Positions 19,131-28,946 of a stretch of DNA of 64,000 bases are shown here, one piece after another (the first letter of the stretch is position 1; each line of letters opens with the position of its first letter). The position numbers and the translations under genes were made by a program. The stretch comes from Streptomyces sp. DG1A-41 (GTDB lineage: Bacteria > Actinomycetota > Actinomycetes > Streptomycetales > Streptomycetaceae). The stretch spans positions 2,379,001 through 2,443,000 of the forward strand of contig NZ_CP146350.1 of assembly GCF_037055355.1 (NCBI RefSeq). The letters are read 5' to 3'. The notes beneath the pieces were generated by a model. The model searched no databases. It was not told the DNA's origin and saw only the letters and a list, made by a program, of their open reading frames with translations.

Positions 19131-19170
19131 AACGGCACTCCCGTTCCATCAAGACCTTCCCTCTGTTACT

Positions 19171-19184
19171 TTAATGGCAATTAA
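19171..19184. promoter_or_regulatory. Candidate TetR operator in divergent spacer
   Basis: TTAAT-GGCA-ATTAA is an AT-rich inverted repeat (5 bp arms, 4 bp gap) in an otherwise GC-rich spacer between the TetR gene and the reductase gene. Position and symmetry suit an operator; no experimental counterpart is known to me. Confidence 0.4.
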
Positions 19185-19225
19185 CGAAACCACAGACCCA
19201 TTAACAGGCCCGGGAGGGGACCGAG

Positions 19226-20281
<1,056 letters not shown>

Positions 20282-20341
20282 CGAAGCGCCGGACACCCCG
20301 CGGAACAGGGCACCCGGCGCTCGGGATCAGGTCGGACCGGG

Positions 20342-20662
20342 TCAGCGCGAGTACCGCATGAGCGCCCTCACCATGTGGCACGTCGTGTCCGACGGCGGGT
20401 GGACGCCGATCAGTTCCGCCGTGTCGCGGATCGTCTCGTTGCGGGCCTGGTTCGGCATGTAGACGCCGGAGTCGAGCAGGGCGATGGCGAGGCGCATCGC
20501 CTTGAGGCGACGGTTGTGCGAGACGTACCACTCGCGCGGCCGGCCCGGCGGCAGTGGCCGCTTCTCCACGGGTACGTACGGCAGGTCGAGCAGGACGGGG
20601 CGCTTCGCGGTGGACTGGGTGGGCAGCGGCTTCGGCTTGAGTGCGGCAGCGGGCACAGGCAT
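20342..20662 (-). CDS. Conserved hypothetical protein
   Basis: 106 residues starting MPVPAAALKPKP behind ACAGGAGGA. The N-terminal half is Pro/Lys-rich; the C-terminal half (SHNRRLKAMRLAIALLDSGVY ... NETIRDTAELIGVHPPSDTTCHMV) looks helical and folded, with a possible helix-turn-helix-like turn but no diagnostic motif. No signal peptide. I do not recognise a family. Confidence 0.65.
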   Translation of the reverse strand: MPVPAAALKPKPLPTQSTAKRPVLLDLPYVPVEKRPLPPGRPREWYVSHNRRLKAMRLAIALLDSGVYMPNQARNETIRDTAELIGVHPPSDTTCHMVRALMRYSR

Positions 20663-20885
20663 CCTCCTGTCGCGGTGAGGGCGGCACACCGGGATCCTCG
20701 GCGATCCCGGCGCCACCCTCGAACACTGCTTACAGTTTACCGCCCGGCACTGACATCAGGCAGTCCGCAGAGTCCGGCAAAAGTCCAGGTGGGAATGGAA
20801 ATTGGCGCGACGTCACGGCAGGTCCACGAGGGGTGGGTGAGTTGGCAGAAATTCGAACAGCGGCGACGGCGCGTACCGTGGCCTC

Positions 20886-21245
20886 ATGGAGATCTGGATC
20901 AACCCGGCCTGCTCGAAGTGCCGCAGTGCCGTGCAGCTGCTCGACACCGAGGGCGCCGACTACACCGTCCGCCGCTACCTGGAGGACGTGCCGGGCGAGG
21001 ACGAGATCCGGGGCGTGCTGGACCGGCTCGGACTGGAGCCCTGGGACATCACCCGCACCCAGGAGGCCGCCGCCAAGGAACTCGGCGTCAAGGAGTGGGC
21101 CAGGGACGCGAGTTCGCGGGACCGGTGGATCAAGGCCCTCGCCGAGCATCCCAAGCTCATCCAGCGGCCGATCATCACCGCGGACGACGGCACGGCGGTG
21201 GTCGCGCGCACCGACGAGGCCGTACGGGACGCCCTCTCCCGTTAG
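20886..21245 (+). CDS. ArsC/Spx-family protein (arsenate reductase-like)
   Basis: 119 residues, ATG 20886. The thioredoxin-like front MEIWINPACSKCRSAVQLLD has a CSKC pair (Cys9 and Cys12) as in Spx/YffB-type proteins, and the family region continues with VRRYLEDVPGEDEIRGVL and the C-terminal LIQRPIITADDGTAVVART. In true ArsC reductases the first Cys is followed by basic residues that bind arsenate; this protein may act in redox or regulatory roles instead. It precedes glnII but is separated from it by a ~220 bp regulatory region. Confidence 0.85.
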   Translation: MEIWINPACSKCRSAVQLLDTEGADYTVRRYLEDVPGEDEIRGVLDRLGLEPWDITRTQEAAAKELGVKEWARDASSRDRWIKALAEHPKLIQRPIITADDGTAVVARTDEAVRDALSR

Positions 21246-21254
21246 AGATCTCCT

Positions 21255-21363
21255 GTAACCGCTGAGTAACGCCGCTTCCTCGTACACGGTCCCTCACACC
21301 GTGAGGTACGGCACAGCGACACCAGGTAACACGGGGTTCACATTCGAGCAATGGCCGGGAAAT
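21255..21363 (+). promoter_or_regulatory. GlnR-like half-site arrays upstream of glnII
   Basis: Two clusters are in 11-bp phase: GTAAC at 21255 and 21266, and a longer set GTAAC (21326), TTCAC (21337), GCAAT (21348), GAAAT (21359), each separated by six bases. The phase matches the GlnR operator but the second halves are degenerate compared with the glnA box. glnII is an established GlnR target in S. coelicolor. Confidence 0.5.
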
Positions 21364-21465
21364 CGCCTGTTGACAGGCTGCCGGGCATTGACGCGGCGCC
21401 CCAGTGCCGCAGCGCCGCAAGCACCCGCGATATGCGCCCAGACACACCCCCGAAGGATGTGGCCC

Positions 21466-22497
21466 GTGACCTTCAAGGCTGAGTACATCTGGATCGACGG
21501 CACCGAGCCGACGGCCAAGCTGCGTTCCAAGACCAAGATCATCGCGGGCTCCCCCGCCGGTCTCGACGCGCTGCCGATCTGGGGCTTCGACGGGTCCTCC
21601 ACCAACCAGGCCGAGGGCCACGCCTCGGACTGCGTCCTCAAGCCGGTCTTCACCTGCCCGGACCCGATCCGCGGCGGCGACGACATCCTGGTGCTGTGCG
21701 AGGTCCTGAACATCGACCTCACGCCGCACGCCAGCAACACCCGTGCCGCGCTGGTCGAGGTCGCCGAGAAGTTCGCGGCCCAGGAGCCGATCTTCGGCAT
21801 CGAGCAGGAGTACACCTTCTTCAAGGACGGCTACCCGCTCGGCTTCCCCAAGGGCGGCTTCCCGGCCCCGCAGGGCGGCTACTACTGCGGTGTCGGCGCC
21901 GACGAGATCTTCGGCCGTGACGTCGTCGAGGCCCACCTGGACAACTGCCTGAAGGCGGGCCTGGGCATCTCCGGCATCAACGCCGAGGTCATGCCCGGCC
22001 AGTGGGAGTTCCAGGTCGGCCCGCTCGCCCCGCTGGAGGTCTCGGACCAGCTGTGGGTGGCCCGCTGGCTGCTCTACCGCACCGCCGAGGACTTCGACAT
22101 CGCCGCGACGCTGGACCCGAAGCCGGTGAAGGGCGACTGGAACGGCGCCGGCGCGCACACCAACTTCTCCACCAAGGCGATGCGCGAGGGCTACGACGCG
22201 ATCATCACCGCGGCCGAGTCGCTGGGCGAGGGCTCCAAGCCGCTCGACCACGTCAAGAACTACGGCGCCGGCATCGACGACCGCCTGACCGGTCTGCACG
22301 AGACCGCCCCGTGGAACGAGTACTCCTACGGCGTCTCCAACCGCGGTGCCTCGGTCCGTATCCCGTGGCAGGTCGAGAAGGACGGCAAGGGCTACATCGA
22401 GGACCGCCGTCCGAACGCCAACGTCGACCCGTACGTGGTGACCCGCCTGCTCGTCGACACCTGCTGCTCGGCGCTGGAGAAGGCCGGCCAGGTCTGA
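21466..22497 (+). CDS. glnII: Glutamine synthetase type II (GlnII)
   Basis: 343 residues from GTG 21466, the start that gives the known N-terminus MTFKAEYIWIDG (GAAGGA lies upstream). This is the eukaryote-like octameric/decameric GSII found in Streptomyces and rhizobia. Motifs: GFDGSSTNQAEGH, FGIEQEYTFFKDGYPLGFP, GINAEVMPGQWEFQVGP, GAGAHTNFSTKAMR and the terminal DPYVVTRLLVDTCC. It lacks the GSI adenylylation loop and so should not be a GlnE substrate. Transcription is expected to rise under nitrogen limitation through GlnR. Confidence 0.97.
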   Translation: MTFKAEYIWIDGTEPTAKLRSKTKIIAGSPAGLDALPIWGFDGSSTNQAEGHASDCVLKPVFTCPDPIRGGDDILVLCEVLNIDLTPHASNTRAALVEVAEKFAAQEPIFGIEQEYTFFKDGYPLGFPKGGFPAPQGGYYCGVGADEIFGRDVVEAHLDNCLKAGLGISGINAEVMPGQWEFQVGPLAPLEVSDQLWVARWLLYRTAEDFDIAATLDPKPVKGDWNGAGAHTNFSTKAMREGYDAIITAAESLGEGSKPLDHVKNYGAGIDDRLTGLHETAPWNEYSYGVSNRGASVRIPWQVEKDGKGYIEDRRPNANVDPYVVTRLLVDTCCSALEKAGQV

Positions 22498-22515
22498 CCG
22501 ACGCCACACGGCTCC

Positions 22516-22551
22516 CGAGGGGCGCCCACCAGTCATGGTGGGCGCCCCTCG
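22516..22551 (+). terminator. glnII terminator hairpin
   Basis: 15-bp perfect stem (22516-22530 with 22537-22551) and a 6-base loop AGTCAT, starting 18 bp after the glnII stop. Confidence 0.85.
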
Positions 22552-22626
22552 CGTTGTCAGTGGGCGGATGTCCAAGCTGTGAGAGGAGGGTCCCGGCACC
22601 TGGCCCCGGTCTGCTTCAATGGCCCC

Positions 22627-22749
22627 ATGGCCAGCCACCAGAAGCACACCGCGACGGGTCGCCATGACCTCGAGCCCTTCTGGCCGTCCCGTCAGGACCA
22701 CGATTTCGACCGGGTGTGTTGCCGCGCGACGAACGCGCCGGCCCTCTAA
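22627..22749 (+). CDS. Possible 40-residue small protein
   Basis: ATG 22627 to TAA 22749. The product (MASHQKHTATGRHDLEPFWP ... FDRVCCRATNAPAL) is rich in His and charged residues and has a CC pair. A -10-like TTCAAT ends ~7 bp before the ATG, which would suit leaderless translation. I recognise no family. The same DNA read on the other strand also gives a protein-like string but with no start codon, so strand assignment is uncertain. Confidence 0.35.
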   Translation: MASHQKHTATGRHDLEPFWPSRQDHDFDRVCCRATNAPAL

Positions 22750-22867
22750 AGCCGTACACCCGGCCTTCGGCCAGCGCGATCCGCGTACGTCCCTCGGCGA
22801 GCCCGACCACGAACTCGCGGCCGTCGACCTCTCCGACGAACTCCTCGCGCGAAAGAGCTGACCTCTC

Positions 22868-23431
22868 ATGGCGACCACTCGTTCCCTGTCTCCCGCCGCC
22901 TCCTTCAACGCCCCCAGGCATCGACTGCGTGCCGTCGACCGGGACGAGGTGGTGAGTGTCGCGGATCTGCTGCCTCCGGGTGCCACCTGGCTGCCGGCGC
23001 CACAGCACACCCTGCCCACGCTGCCGGGGCAGCCGCCGATGATCGGCTACCTGGTGCTCGTCCCGGCCGACCAGCCGCCGCCGTTCCCGGCGGCGGTGCC
23101 GGAGCGGCCGGAGGCGGACGGTGGCGAGTCCGGTTCCGAGCCGCTGATCCGCGTCGACACCGTGCGGCGCACCGCCGAGGTGGCCGGGCGGCCCCTCGAC
23201 CTCACGTACCTGGAGTTCGAGCTGCTGGCCCACCTGGTGGCGCACCCGGGCCGGGTGCACACCCGCGACCAGCTGGTCGGCACGGTGTGGGGCTACGGGC
23301 ACGTGGGCGACGGCCGTACGGTCGACGTCCACATCGCCCGCCTGCGCCGCAAGCTGGGCGCCGAGCACCGCGACACGATCCGCACGGTGCGCCGGGTCGG
23401 CTACAAGTACGTGCCCCCGGTGCCCCGGTGA
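22868..23431 (+). CDS. Winged-helix regulator (OmpR/PhoB-type DNA-binding domain without receiver)
   Basis: 187 residues. The N-terminal ~80 residues are not a receiver domain (SVADLLPPGATWLPAPQHTLP, then MIGYLVLVPAD). The C-terminal ~95 residues are a Trans_reg_C winged helix: LIRVDTVRRTAEVAGRPLDLTYLEFELLAHLVAHPGRVHTR, the recognition helix region GDGRTVDVHIARLRRKLG, and RTVRRVGYKYVPP. There is no phosphorylatable Asp, so it must be regulated in another way. No partner kinase is adjacent. Confidence 0.85.
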   Translation: MATTRSLSPAASFNAPRHRLRAVDRDEVVSVADLLPPGATWLPAPQHTLPTLPGQPPMIGYLVLVPADQPPPFPAAVPERPEADGGESGSEPLIRVDTVRRTAEVAGRPLDLTYLEFELLAHLVAHPGRVHTRDQLVGTVWGYGHVGDGRTVDVHIARLRRKLGAEHRDTIRTVRRVGYKYVPPVPR

Positions 23432-23514
23432 GGCACTGAGCCGCCAGCGCCCGTCCGTCTGCTGACGGCAGATCCCCGTTCCGTCCTGCCGCCCCGGCGG
23501 GCAGAGTCGACGGC

Positions 23515-24540
23515 ATGAGACTTCTGGTGCTGGGCGGTACGGAGTTCGCGGGCCGGGCCGTCGTGGAGGCGGCCCTGGGGCGGGGCTGGGAGGTGACCGT
23601 CTTCCACCGGGGGCGGCACGAGGCACCGCCGGGCGTGCGGTCGCTGCTCGGCGACCGCACCGCGCCCGACGGTCTGACCGCCCTCGCCGGGGACCCGGGC
23701 GAGTGGGACGTCGTCGTCGACACCTGGTCGGCGGCGCCCTGCGCGGTGCGGGACGCGGCGCGGCTGCTGCGGGGCCGCGCCCGCCGGTACGTGTACGTGT
23801 CGAGCTGCTCGGTGTACGCGTGGGCCCCGCCCGCGGGATACGGCGAGGACGCGCCCCTGGTGGAGGGAGCGTCGGACGACGCGGACGAGACCGACTACCC
23901 GCGGGACAAGCGCGGCGGCGAACTGGCCGTCCTGGACGCCTTCGGCGAGGACCGGTCGGTGCTCGTGCGGGCCGGGTTGCTCCTCGGCCCGTACGAGAAC
24001 ATCGGCCGGCTGCCCTGGTGGCTGGGCCGGATGGCGCGCGGCGGCCCGGTACTGGCCCCGGGCCCGCGCGAGCTGCCCCTCCAGTACGTGGACGTCCGTG
24101 ACCTCGCCGAGTGGATCCTGCTCGCGGCCGAGCGGGAGCTGAGCGGGCCGTACAACCTGATGAGCCCTCAGGGGCACACCACGATGGGCGAGTTGCTGGA
24201 CACGTGCGCCCGTGTCACCGGCGGCGGTGCCGAACTGCGGTGGACCGAGCCCGAGGTGATCCTCGAGGCCGGCATCGCGCCGTGGACCGAGCTGCCGGTG
24301 TGGGTGCCGCCGGGCAGCGACCTGCACGACGCCCTGCACGGCGCGGACGTCTCCCGGGCGCTCGCGGCGGGGCTGAGCTGCCGGCCCGTCGAGGAGACCG
24401 TGGCCGGCACCTGGCGGTGGCTCCAGGACGTCGGCGGCGCTGCGCCCCAGCGCCCGGACCGGCCGCGCCCGGGCCTCGACCCGGAGGTGGAGGCCAAGGT
24501 GCTCGCGGCCGCCGGGGGTGTACGTAACACCACCCCGTGA
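23515..24540 (+). CDS. NAD-dependent epimerase/dehydratase family protein
   Basis: 341 residues starting MRLLVLGGTEFAGRAVVEAA; the GGTEFAG variant of the Rossmann GxxGxxG motif is typical of isoflavone-reductase-like and RNA-binding SDR homologues in actinobacteria. YVYVSSCSVYAW gives the SDR Ser/Tyr region, and QYVDVRDLAEWILLAAE is the usual C-terminal epimerase block. Substrate unknown. Confidence 0.82.
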   Translation: MRLLVLGGTEFAGRAVVEAALGRGWEVTVFHRGRHEAPPGVRSLLGDRTAPDGLTALAGDPGEWDVVVDTWSAAPCAVRDAARLLRGRARRYVYVSSCSVYAWAPPAGYGEDAPLVEGASDDADETDYPRDKRGGELAVLDAFGEDRSVLVRAGLLLGPYENIGRLPWWLGRMARGGPVLAPGPRELPLQYVDVRDLAEWILLAAERELSGPYNLMSPQGHTTMGELLDTCARVTGGGAELRWTEPEVILEAGIAPWTELPVWVPPGSDLHDALHGADVSRALAAGLSCRPVEETVAGTWRWLQDVGGAAPQRPDRPRPGLDPEVEAKVLAAAGGVRNTTP

Positions 24541-24592
24541 CCGGGTGTTCCGGCCCAGTGACCCCGCACCCCCGCTCGGCGAGACTGACGCC

Positions 24593-25855
24593 ATGACCAT
24601 GGACACGAAGAGCGGCAACGGGCGTACGAAGGGGCGGGGCATCGGGCTCGCCGCGGTGCGGGGGCTGACGCTGGCCCTCGTGAGTCTGCCCGGGGCGGTG
24701 CTGTGCCTCACCTTGTCCCTGGTGTCCATGGCGCTCATCCCGACCGGGGTCGGGCTCGTCACGACGCCGTACGTACTGCAGGGGGTGCGGGCGTTCGCGA
24801 ACTGGCGGCGCGTGCTCGCGGCGGAGTGGGGCGGGGTGCGGATACCTCCGGCGTACCGGCCGCTGCCGAGGGGCAACCCGTGGACGCGCACCTTCGGGAT
24901 GCTGCGCGACCCGGCGACCTGGCGGGACCTGAGGTGGCTGCCGGTCGACATGACGGCGGGGTTCGTCACCGCGCTGCTGCCGGCGGTGCTGCTCTTCTAT
25001 CCGCTGGAGGGCATCGCGATCGCGGCCTGGCTGTGGCGGCTCCTCGACGGGGACGGCGGTTACTGGTACGGGTTCGTGCGGGTCCACGACCAGAGGTCCG
25101 CGCTCGGCGCCGGAGTCCTGGCCCTCGTCCTGCTCTTCTTCGCCCACTTCCTCACCCCGCGCCTGCTGGACGCCCACTTCCGGCTCACCCGGGCTGTCCT
25201 GGGCTCCGGCCAGCGTGAACTGGCCGAGCGCGTACGGGTCCTGACCGAGACGCGGCGGGACGCGGTCGACACCTCCGCCGCCGAACTGCGGCGCATCGAA
25301 CGGGACCTGCACGACGGAGCCCAGGCCCGGCTGGTCGCGGTCGGCATGGACCTGGGCACCATCGAGGCGCTCCTCGACAAGGACCCGGCCAAGGCCAAGG
25401 AGCTGATCGCGCAGGCCCGCAGGTCCTCGGTCGAGGCGCTGTCCGAACTGCGCGAGCTGGTGCGCGGCATCCATCCGCCGGTCCTGGCCGAGCGCGGACT
25501 GGGCGACGCCGTACGGGCGCTGGCGCTGCGGCTGCCGGTGGCCACCGAGGTGACCGTGGACCTGCCCGGGCGAGCGGAGGCGCCCGTGGAGTCGGCCGCG
25601 TACTTCGCCGTGAGCGAGGTGCTCACCAACGCCGTGAAGCACTCCGGCGCCGACCGGATCTGGGTCGATCTGCACCACACGGACGGCCATCTGCGGGCGA
25701 CCGTCACCGACAACGGCAAGGGAGGTGCGGTGATCGGGGCCGGTTCCGGGCTGGCGGGGGTGGAGCGGCGACTGGGTACATTCGACGGCGTCCTGGCCGT
25801 CAGCAGCCCCGCGGGCGGTCCCACCATGGTCACCATGGAGATCCCTTGCGCGTAG
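24593..25855 (+). CDS. Sensor histidine kinase (NarL/DesK type)
   Basis: 420 residues from ATG 24593. Four N-terminal TM helices with short loops form the sensor (LVSLPGAVLCLTLSLVSMAL, GFVTALLPAVLLFYPLEGIAI, ALGAGVLALVLLFFAHFL). The HisKA_3 dimerisation motif is RRIERDLHDGAQARL with the phospho-acceptor His at ~240; the ATPase domain shows SEVLTNAVKHS (N box) and VTDNGKGG...GSGLAGVERRL (G boxes). The stop overlaps the next gene's start by 10 bp, so it pairs with the adjacent LuxR-type regulator. Confidence 0.92.
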   Translation: MTMDTKSGNGRTKGRGIGLAAVRGLTLALVSLPGAVLCLTLSLVSMALIPTGVGLVTTPYVLQGVRAFANWRRVLAAEWGGVRIPPAYRPLPRGNPWTRTFGMLRDPATWRDLRWLPVDMTAGFVTALLPAVLLFYPLEGIAIAAWLWRLLDGDGGYWYGFVRVHDQRSALGAGVLALVLLFFAHFLTPRLLDAHFRLTRAVLGSGQRELAERVRVLTETRRDAVDTSAAELRRIERDLHDGAQARLVAVGMDLGTIEALLDKDPAKAKELIAQARRSSVEALSELRELVRGIHPPVLAERGLGDAVRALALRLPVATEVTVDLPGRAEAPVESAAYFAVSEVLTNAVKHSGADRIWVDLHHTDGHLRATVTDNGKGGAVIGAGSGLAGVERRLGTFDGVLAVSSPAGGPTMVTMEIPCA

Positions 25856-26499
25856 TCCTGGCCGAAGACCTCTTCCTGCTGCGCGACGGACTCGTCCGGC
25901 TGCTCCGGGCGCACGACTTCGAGATCGCGGCGGCCGTCGAGTCAGGTCCCGAACTGGCCGCCGCGCTGGCCGAGCTGGCACCGGACGTCGCCGTGGTCGA
26001 CGTACGCCTGCCGCCCACACACACCGACGAGGGGCTTCAGTGCGCGCTGGAGGCCCGCAGGAAGCGGCCCGGGCTGCCGGTGCTGGTGCTCTCCCAGCAC
26101 GTGGAGCAGCTGTACGCGCGTGAGCTGCTCGCCGACGGCACCGGCGGCGTCGGGTACCTGCTGAAGGACCGGGTGTTCGACGCCGAGCAGTTCGTGGACG
26201 CCGTACGACGGGTCGCCGCCGGTGGTACGGCGATGGATCCGCAGGTCATCCAGCAGCTGCTGACCCGGCGGGCAGCCGACGACCGGCCTCTGGGCCGCCT
26301 CACCCCCAGGGAGCTGGAGGTGCTGGAGCAGATGGCGCAGGGGCGTTCCAACACGGCGATCGCGGCCAGGCTCGTCGTCACGGAACGGGCGATCGCCAAG
26401 CACACCGCGAACATCTTCGCCAAACTGGGCCTTGAGGTCTCGGACGACGACAACCGGCGCGTGCTGGCCGTTCTCGCGTATCTCGACCACGGCCGGTGA
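25846..26499 (+). CDS. LuxR/NarL-type response regulator
   Basis: 217 residues from TTG 25846 (MRVVLAEDLFLLRDGLVRLL), overlapping the kinase gene. Receiver domain: acidic pocket AED, phospho-acceptor Asp52 in VAVVDVRLPPTHTDEG, Lys in GVGYLLKDRVFD. The C-terminal LuxR HTH is LTPRELEVLEQMAQGRSNTAIAARL ... KHTANIFAKLGL. Translational coupling to the kinase is likely. The target genes are unknown. Confidence 0.92.
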   Translation: MRVVLAEDLFLLRDGLVRLLRAHDFEIAAAVESGPELAAALAELAPDVAVVDVRLPPTHTDEGLQCALEARRKRPGLPVLVLSQHVEQLYARELLADGTGGVGYLLKDRVFDAEQFVDAVRRVAAGGTAMDPQVIQQLLTRRAADDRPLGRLTPRELEVLEQMAQGRSNTAIAARLVVTERAIAKHTANIFAKLGLEVSDDDNRRVLAVLAYLDHGR

Positions 26500-26518
26500 A
26501 AACGGACTTGCTTATTCA

Positions 26519-26550
26519 CACACCGTCGGGGATCAACAACTCCCGGTGTG
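26519..26550 (+). terminator. Candidate hairpin after the response regulator
   Basis: CACACCG (26519-26525) pairs with CGGTGTG (26544-26550), with a further GGGG/CTCC contact inside the loop; 20 bp after the regulator stop. Confidence 0.45.
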
Positions 26551-26702
26551 CGAGGGGCCGTTGAGAACACAGCTCCCTCACGAATCTCGCATCGATTTCC
26601 GAGACATCTGAACACCCCTGGGACGGCCTCCGTATGGAAGGGCGCCGCTTCACTCCTGTCGGGCGCCTCGATGCCCCCGAAAAAGGAAGTCAGAGGAGTT
26701 CC

Positions 26703-28259
26703 ATGGGACGCAACACAAGAAAACGCCGGACGCCGCTGGCCACCAAGGCCGTAGCCGCATCGGCGGCCCTAGCGCTCGGTGGGGGCGGGCTGATCTGGGC
26801 AAACTTCTATGCCTCGGCGCATGAGGAGAACTCGGCGAACCAGACGAAGGCCGCGGGCGCACAGATCGCCACGATCCAGTGTCCGGACGTCGGACAGAAG
26901 CTGAGTGATGTGCCGGACGGTGCTCGCCAGGGGGTGGACAAGGAGCTGGCGAACCTCGACAAGCAGATCACCGAGGCATACGCCCGTCTCGCCTCCACGC
27001 GCCAGGCGCAGGCCGGTGACTCCGGCTTCGTCAACAACGCGATCCTCGGCCCGCTGAAGTCGAAGCGGGTTGCCGCCATCGACCGGATCGGGATCAACAT
27101 CCGGCGCGTGGGCGGCCAGGCTCCGCAGGGGCTCGACCAGCTCGCCGAGTGCCAGGGCATGGCCGCCGACCAGCCGGAGGTCAACGACGGCAACGGGCAG
27201 GGCGGCGACCAGAACAACGGTGGTCAGGACCAGGGCCAGGACCAGGGCCAGGGCCAGGACAACGGTCAGGACCAGGGCCAGGACAACGGCCAGGACCAGG
27301 GCGGCGGCCAGGTCGGCGACAACGGCAACGGGGCCGCGGGCCCGGTGGCCGCCGACTTCGTCGACATCAACCAGGTCCAGCCGGGCTCCCGAGACCTGCA
27401 GAACGGTCTGGCCGCCAACGGTGACTCCGGTTCCACCGGCTCCTTCACCGCGAAGTGCGGTGTCAACGAGAACAACCTGTTCAACAGTGACAACCTGATC
27501 GTCGCCCCGGGTGTCGACAACGGCGCGCACCACACGCACGACTACGTCGGCAACCAGGACAACGACGCCTTCTCCAGCGACGAGGACCTGGCCAACGCCG
27601 AAACCTCGTGCCAGAACCAGGGCGACAAGTCCACGTACTACTGGCCGGTGCTGCGCCTCCAGGACGGCACCCAGGAGTTCGACGCGGGTGACCTGGGCGG
27701 TGGCGCCGAGGGCAACGTCGGCAAGATCCTGAAGGCCAGCCAGGCCGACATGAAGTTCGTCGGCAACAAGAAGAGCGACGTCGTCGCGATGCCGAAGTTC
27801 CTGCGCATCATCACCGGTGACGCCAAGGCCTTCACCAACGGCCTCGCCAACGCCAACACCTCGTTCAGCTGCACCGGCTTCGAGGACCGGCAGGTGACGG
27901 ACAAGTACGTGATCTGTCCCGAGGGCAGCCAGGTGGTGCGGACGTCCAACTTCCAGAGCTGCTGGGACGGGCAGAACATCGACAGCGCCAACCACCGCGA
28001 CCACGTCGCCTTCGTCCAGCAGGACGGCAGCTGCCCGAACGGCTTCCAGGCCATTCCTCAGCTCCAGGTCCGCCTGGTGTACGACGTGCCGGCCCCGACC
28101 ATCGAGAACGGTCAGGTGCAGAACCCGTACGCCGTGGACGGCTTCCCGGAGCAGCTGCACAAGCCGATCACCGACCACAACGACTTCATCAACGTCATGG
28201 ACGAGAACCTGATGAACCAGGTGGTGCAGTGCATCAACAGCGGCGAGGACTGCGAGTGA
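26703..28259 (+). CDS. Secreted or anchored DUF1996 protein with Q/D/G/N-rich linker
   Basis: 518 residues from ATG 26703, preceded by CAGAGGAG. Residues 1-33 carry basic residues and a hydrophobic stretch ([26 protein letters not shown]), an export signal or anchor. After a helical region, residues ~159-210 are a low-complexity tract of repeated QDQG/QDNG units. Then follows a DUF1996 domain from ~250: [41 protein letters not shown], and the end [12 protein letters not shown]. The domain is shared with fungal cell-wall proteins; its activity is unknown. Histidines and paired cysteines suggest an extracellular metal- or glycan-binding fold. A perfect hairpin follows. Confidence 0.85.
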   Translation: MGRNTRKRRTPLATKAVAASAALALGGGGLIWANFYASAHEENSANQTKAAGAQIATIQCPDVGQKLSDVPDGARQGVDKELANLDKQITEAYARLASTRQAQAGDSGFVNNAILGPLKSKRVAAIDRIGINIRRVGGQAPQGLDQLAECQGMAADQPEVNDGNGQGGDQNNGGQDQGQDQGQGQDNGQDQGQDNGQDQGGGQVGDNGNGAAGPVAADFVDINQVQPGSRDLQNGLAANGDSGSTGSFTAKCGVNENNLFNSDNLIVAPGVDNGAHHTHDYVGNQDNDAFSSDEDLANAETSCQNQGDKSTYYWPVLRLQDGTQEFDAGDLGGGAEGNVGKILKASQADMKFVGNKKSDVVAMPKFLRIITGDAKAFTNGLANANTSFSCTGFEDRQVTDKYVICPEGSQVVRTSNFQSCWDGQNIDSANHRDHVAFVQQDGSCPNGFQAIPQLQVRLVYDVPAPTIENGQVQNPYAVDGFPEQLHKPITDHNDFINVMDENLMNQVVQCINSGEDCE

Positions 28260-28271
28260 CGGACCGCTAGA

Positions 28272-28305
28272 AAAGCCGGCGGTGGGATCTCCCACCGCCG
28301 GCTTT
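28272..28305. terminator. 16-bp perfect hairpin between convergent genes
   Basis: Arms 28272-28287 and 28290-28305 are exact reverse complements; the outer ends are AAA/TTT, so it can act for both the DUF1996 gene and the convergent lipoprotein gene. Confidence 0.85.
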
Positions 28306-28329
28306 CGCGTGTCCCCCGAAGCGACGCGG

Positions 28330-28782
28330 TCAGTTGTCGTGGTGACCGGAGTGCGCCGGCTCGTCGCTCTTGCCGCCGCCGGGGGAATGACTTGCGTGGT
28401 TGAGCCCCACCTCCACGGTGCCGCCCAGCGTGCCGCGCAGCGTCCGCAGCACATTCTCGTGGCCGACGGCCACCCACTTGCGCCCGACCAGGTAGAAACC
28501 GCCGTAGTCCTTGGCCGTGTTGATCCACTCGCGCTGCCCGCGGTCGGTGGAGAAGGTCGCGAGGACGTATTTCTCCTTGCCCTTCTTGCACAGGGCCTGG
28601 CGGATGGTGTCGGCGTCGGTCTGCATGTTCGGCTTGCACCTGGCCTCGGCAGCGATGTGCTCCAGGCTGCCGGTCACCGTCTCCGGCACGGCCGCCTCGC
28701 CCTTGCCGTCGGATCCGCAGCCGGTCAGCGCCAGTATCGCCACCGCGCCGCTCAGCGCGAACATCGGTCGGGTCACCCTCAT
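28330..28782 (-). CDS. Lipoprotein of unknown function
   Basis: 150 residues, start preceded by GGAGGAACAG. The N-terminus MRVTRPMFALSGAVAILALTGCGSDGKG is a lipoprotein signal with lipobox LTGC (Cys22). The mature part contains two further Cys (EARCKPNMQ, ALCKKGKE) and LATFSTDRGQREWINTAKDYGGFYLVGRKWVAVGHE, ending in a His/Gly-rich tail. I recognise no named family. It should be anchored on the outer face of the membrane. Confidence 0.8.
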   Translation of the reverse strand: MRVTRPMFALSGAVAILALTGCGSDGKGEAAVPETVTGSLEHIAAEARCKPNMQTDADTIRQALCKKGKEKYVLATFSTDRGQREWINTAKDYGGFYLVGRKWVAVGHENVLRTLRGTLGGTVEVGLNHASHSPGGGKSDEPAHSGHHDN

Positions 28783-28946
28783 CTGTTCCTCCGGTCCTTG
28801 TCACGGCACGGTCCTCGTCACGGCACGGTCCGGACGCATGCCGCACGGAGCCCCGGCCAAGGCTCTCTCGCCTTCGATACGGCTGTGACGGGCGCAGCGC
28901 TCAAATTCGGGTGTCCCCGTAGGCACGTCCGTGCGAGTGTGCCCCG

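Noticed and set aside
27181..27330. Tandem repeat as non-coding satellite
   Set aside because: It stays in frame and codes a Q/D/G/N linker inside the DUF1996 protein.
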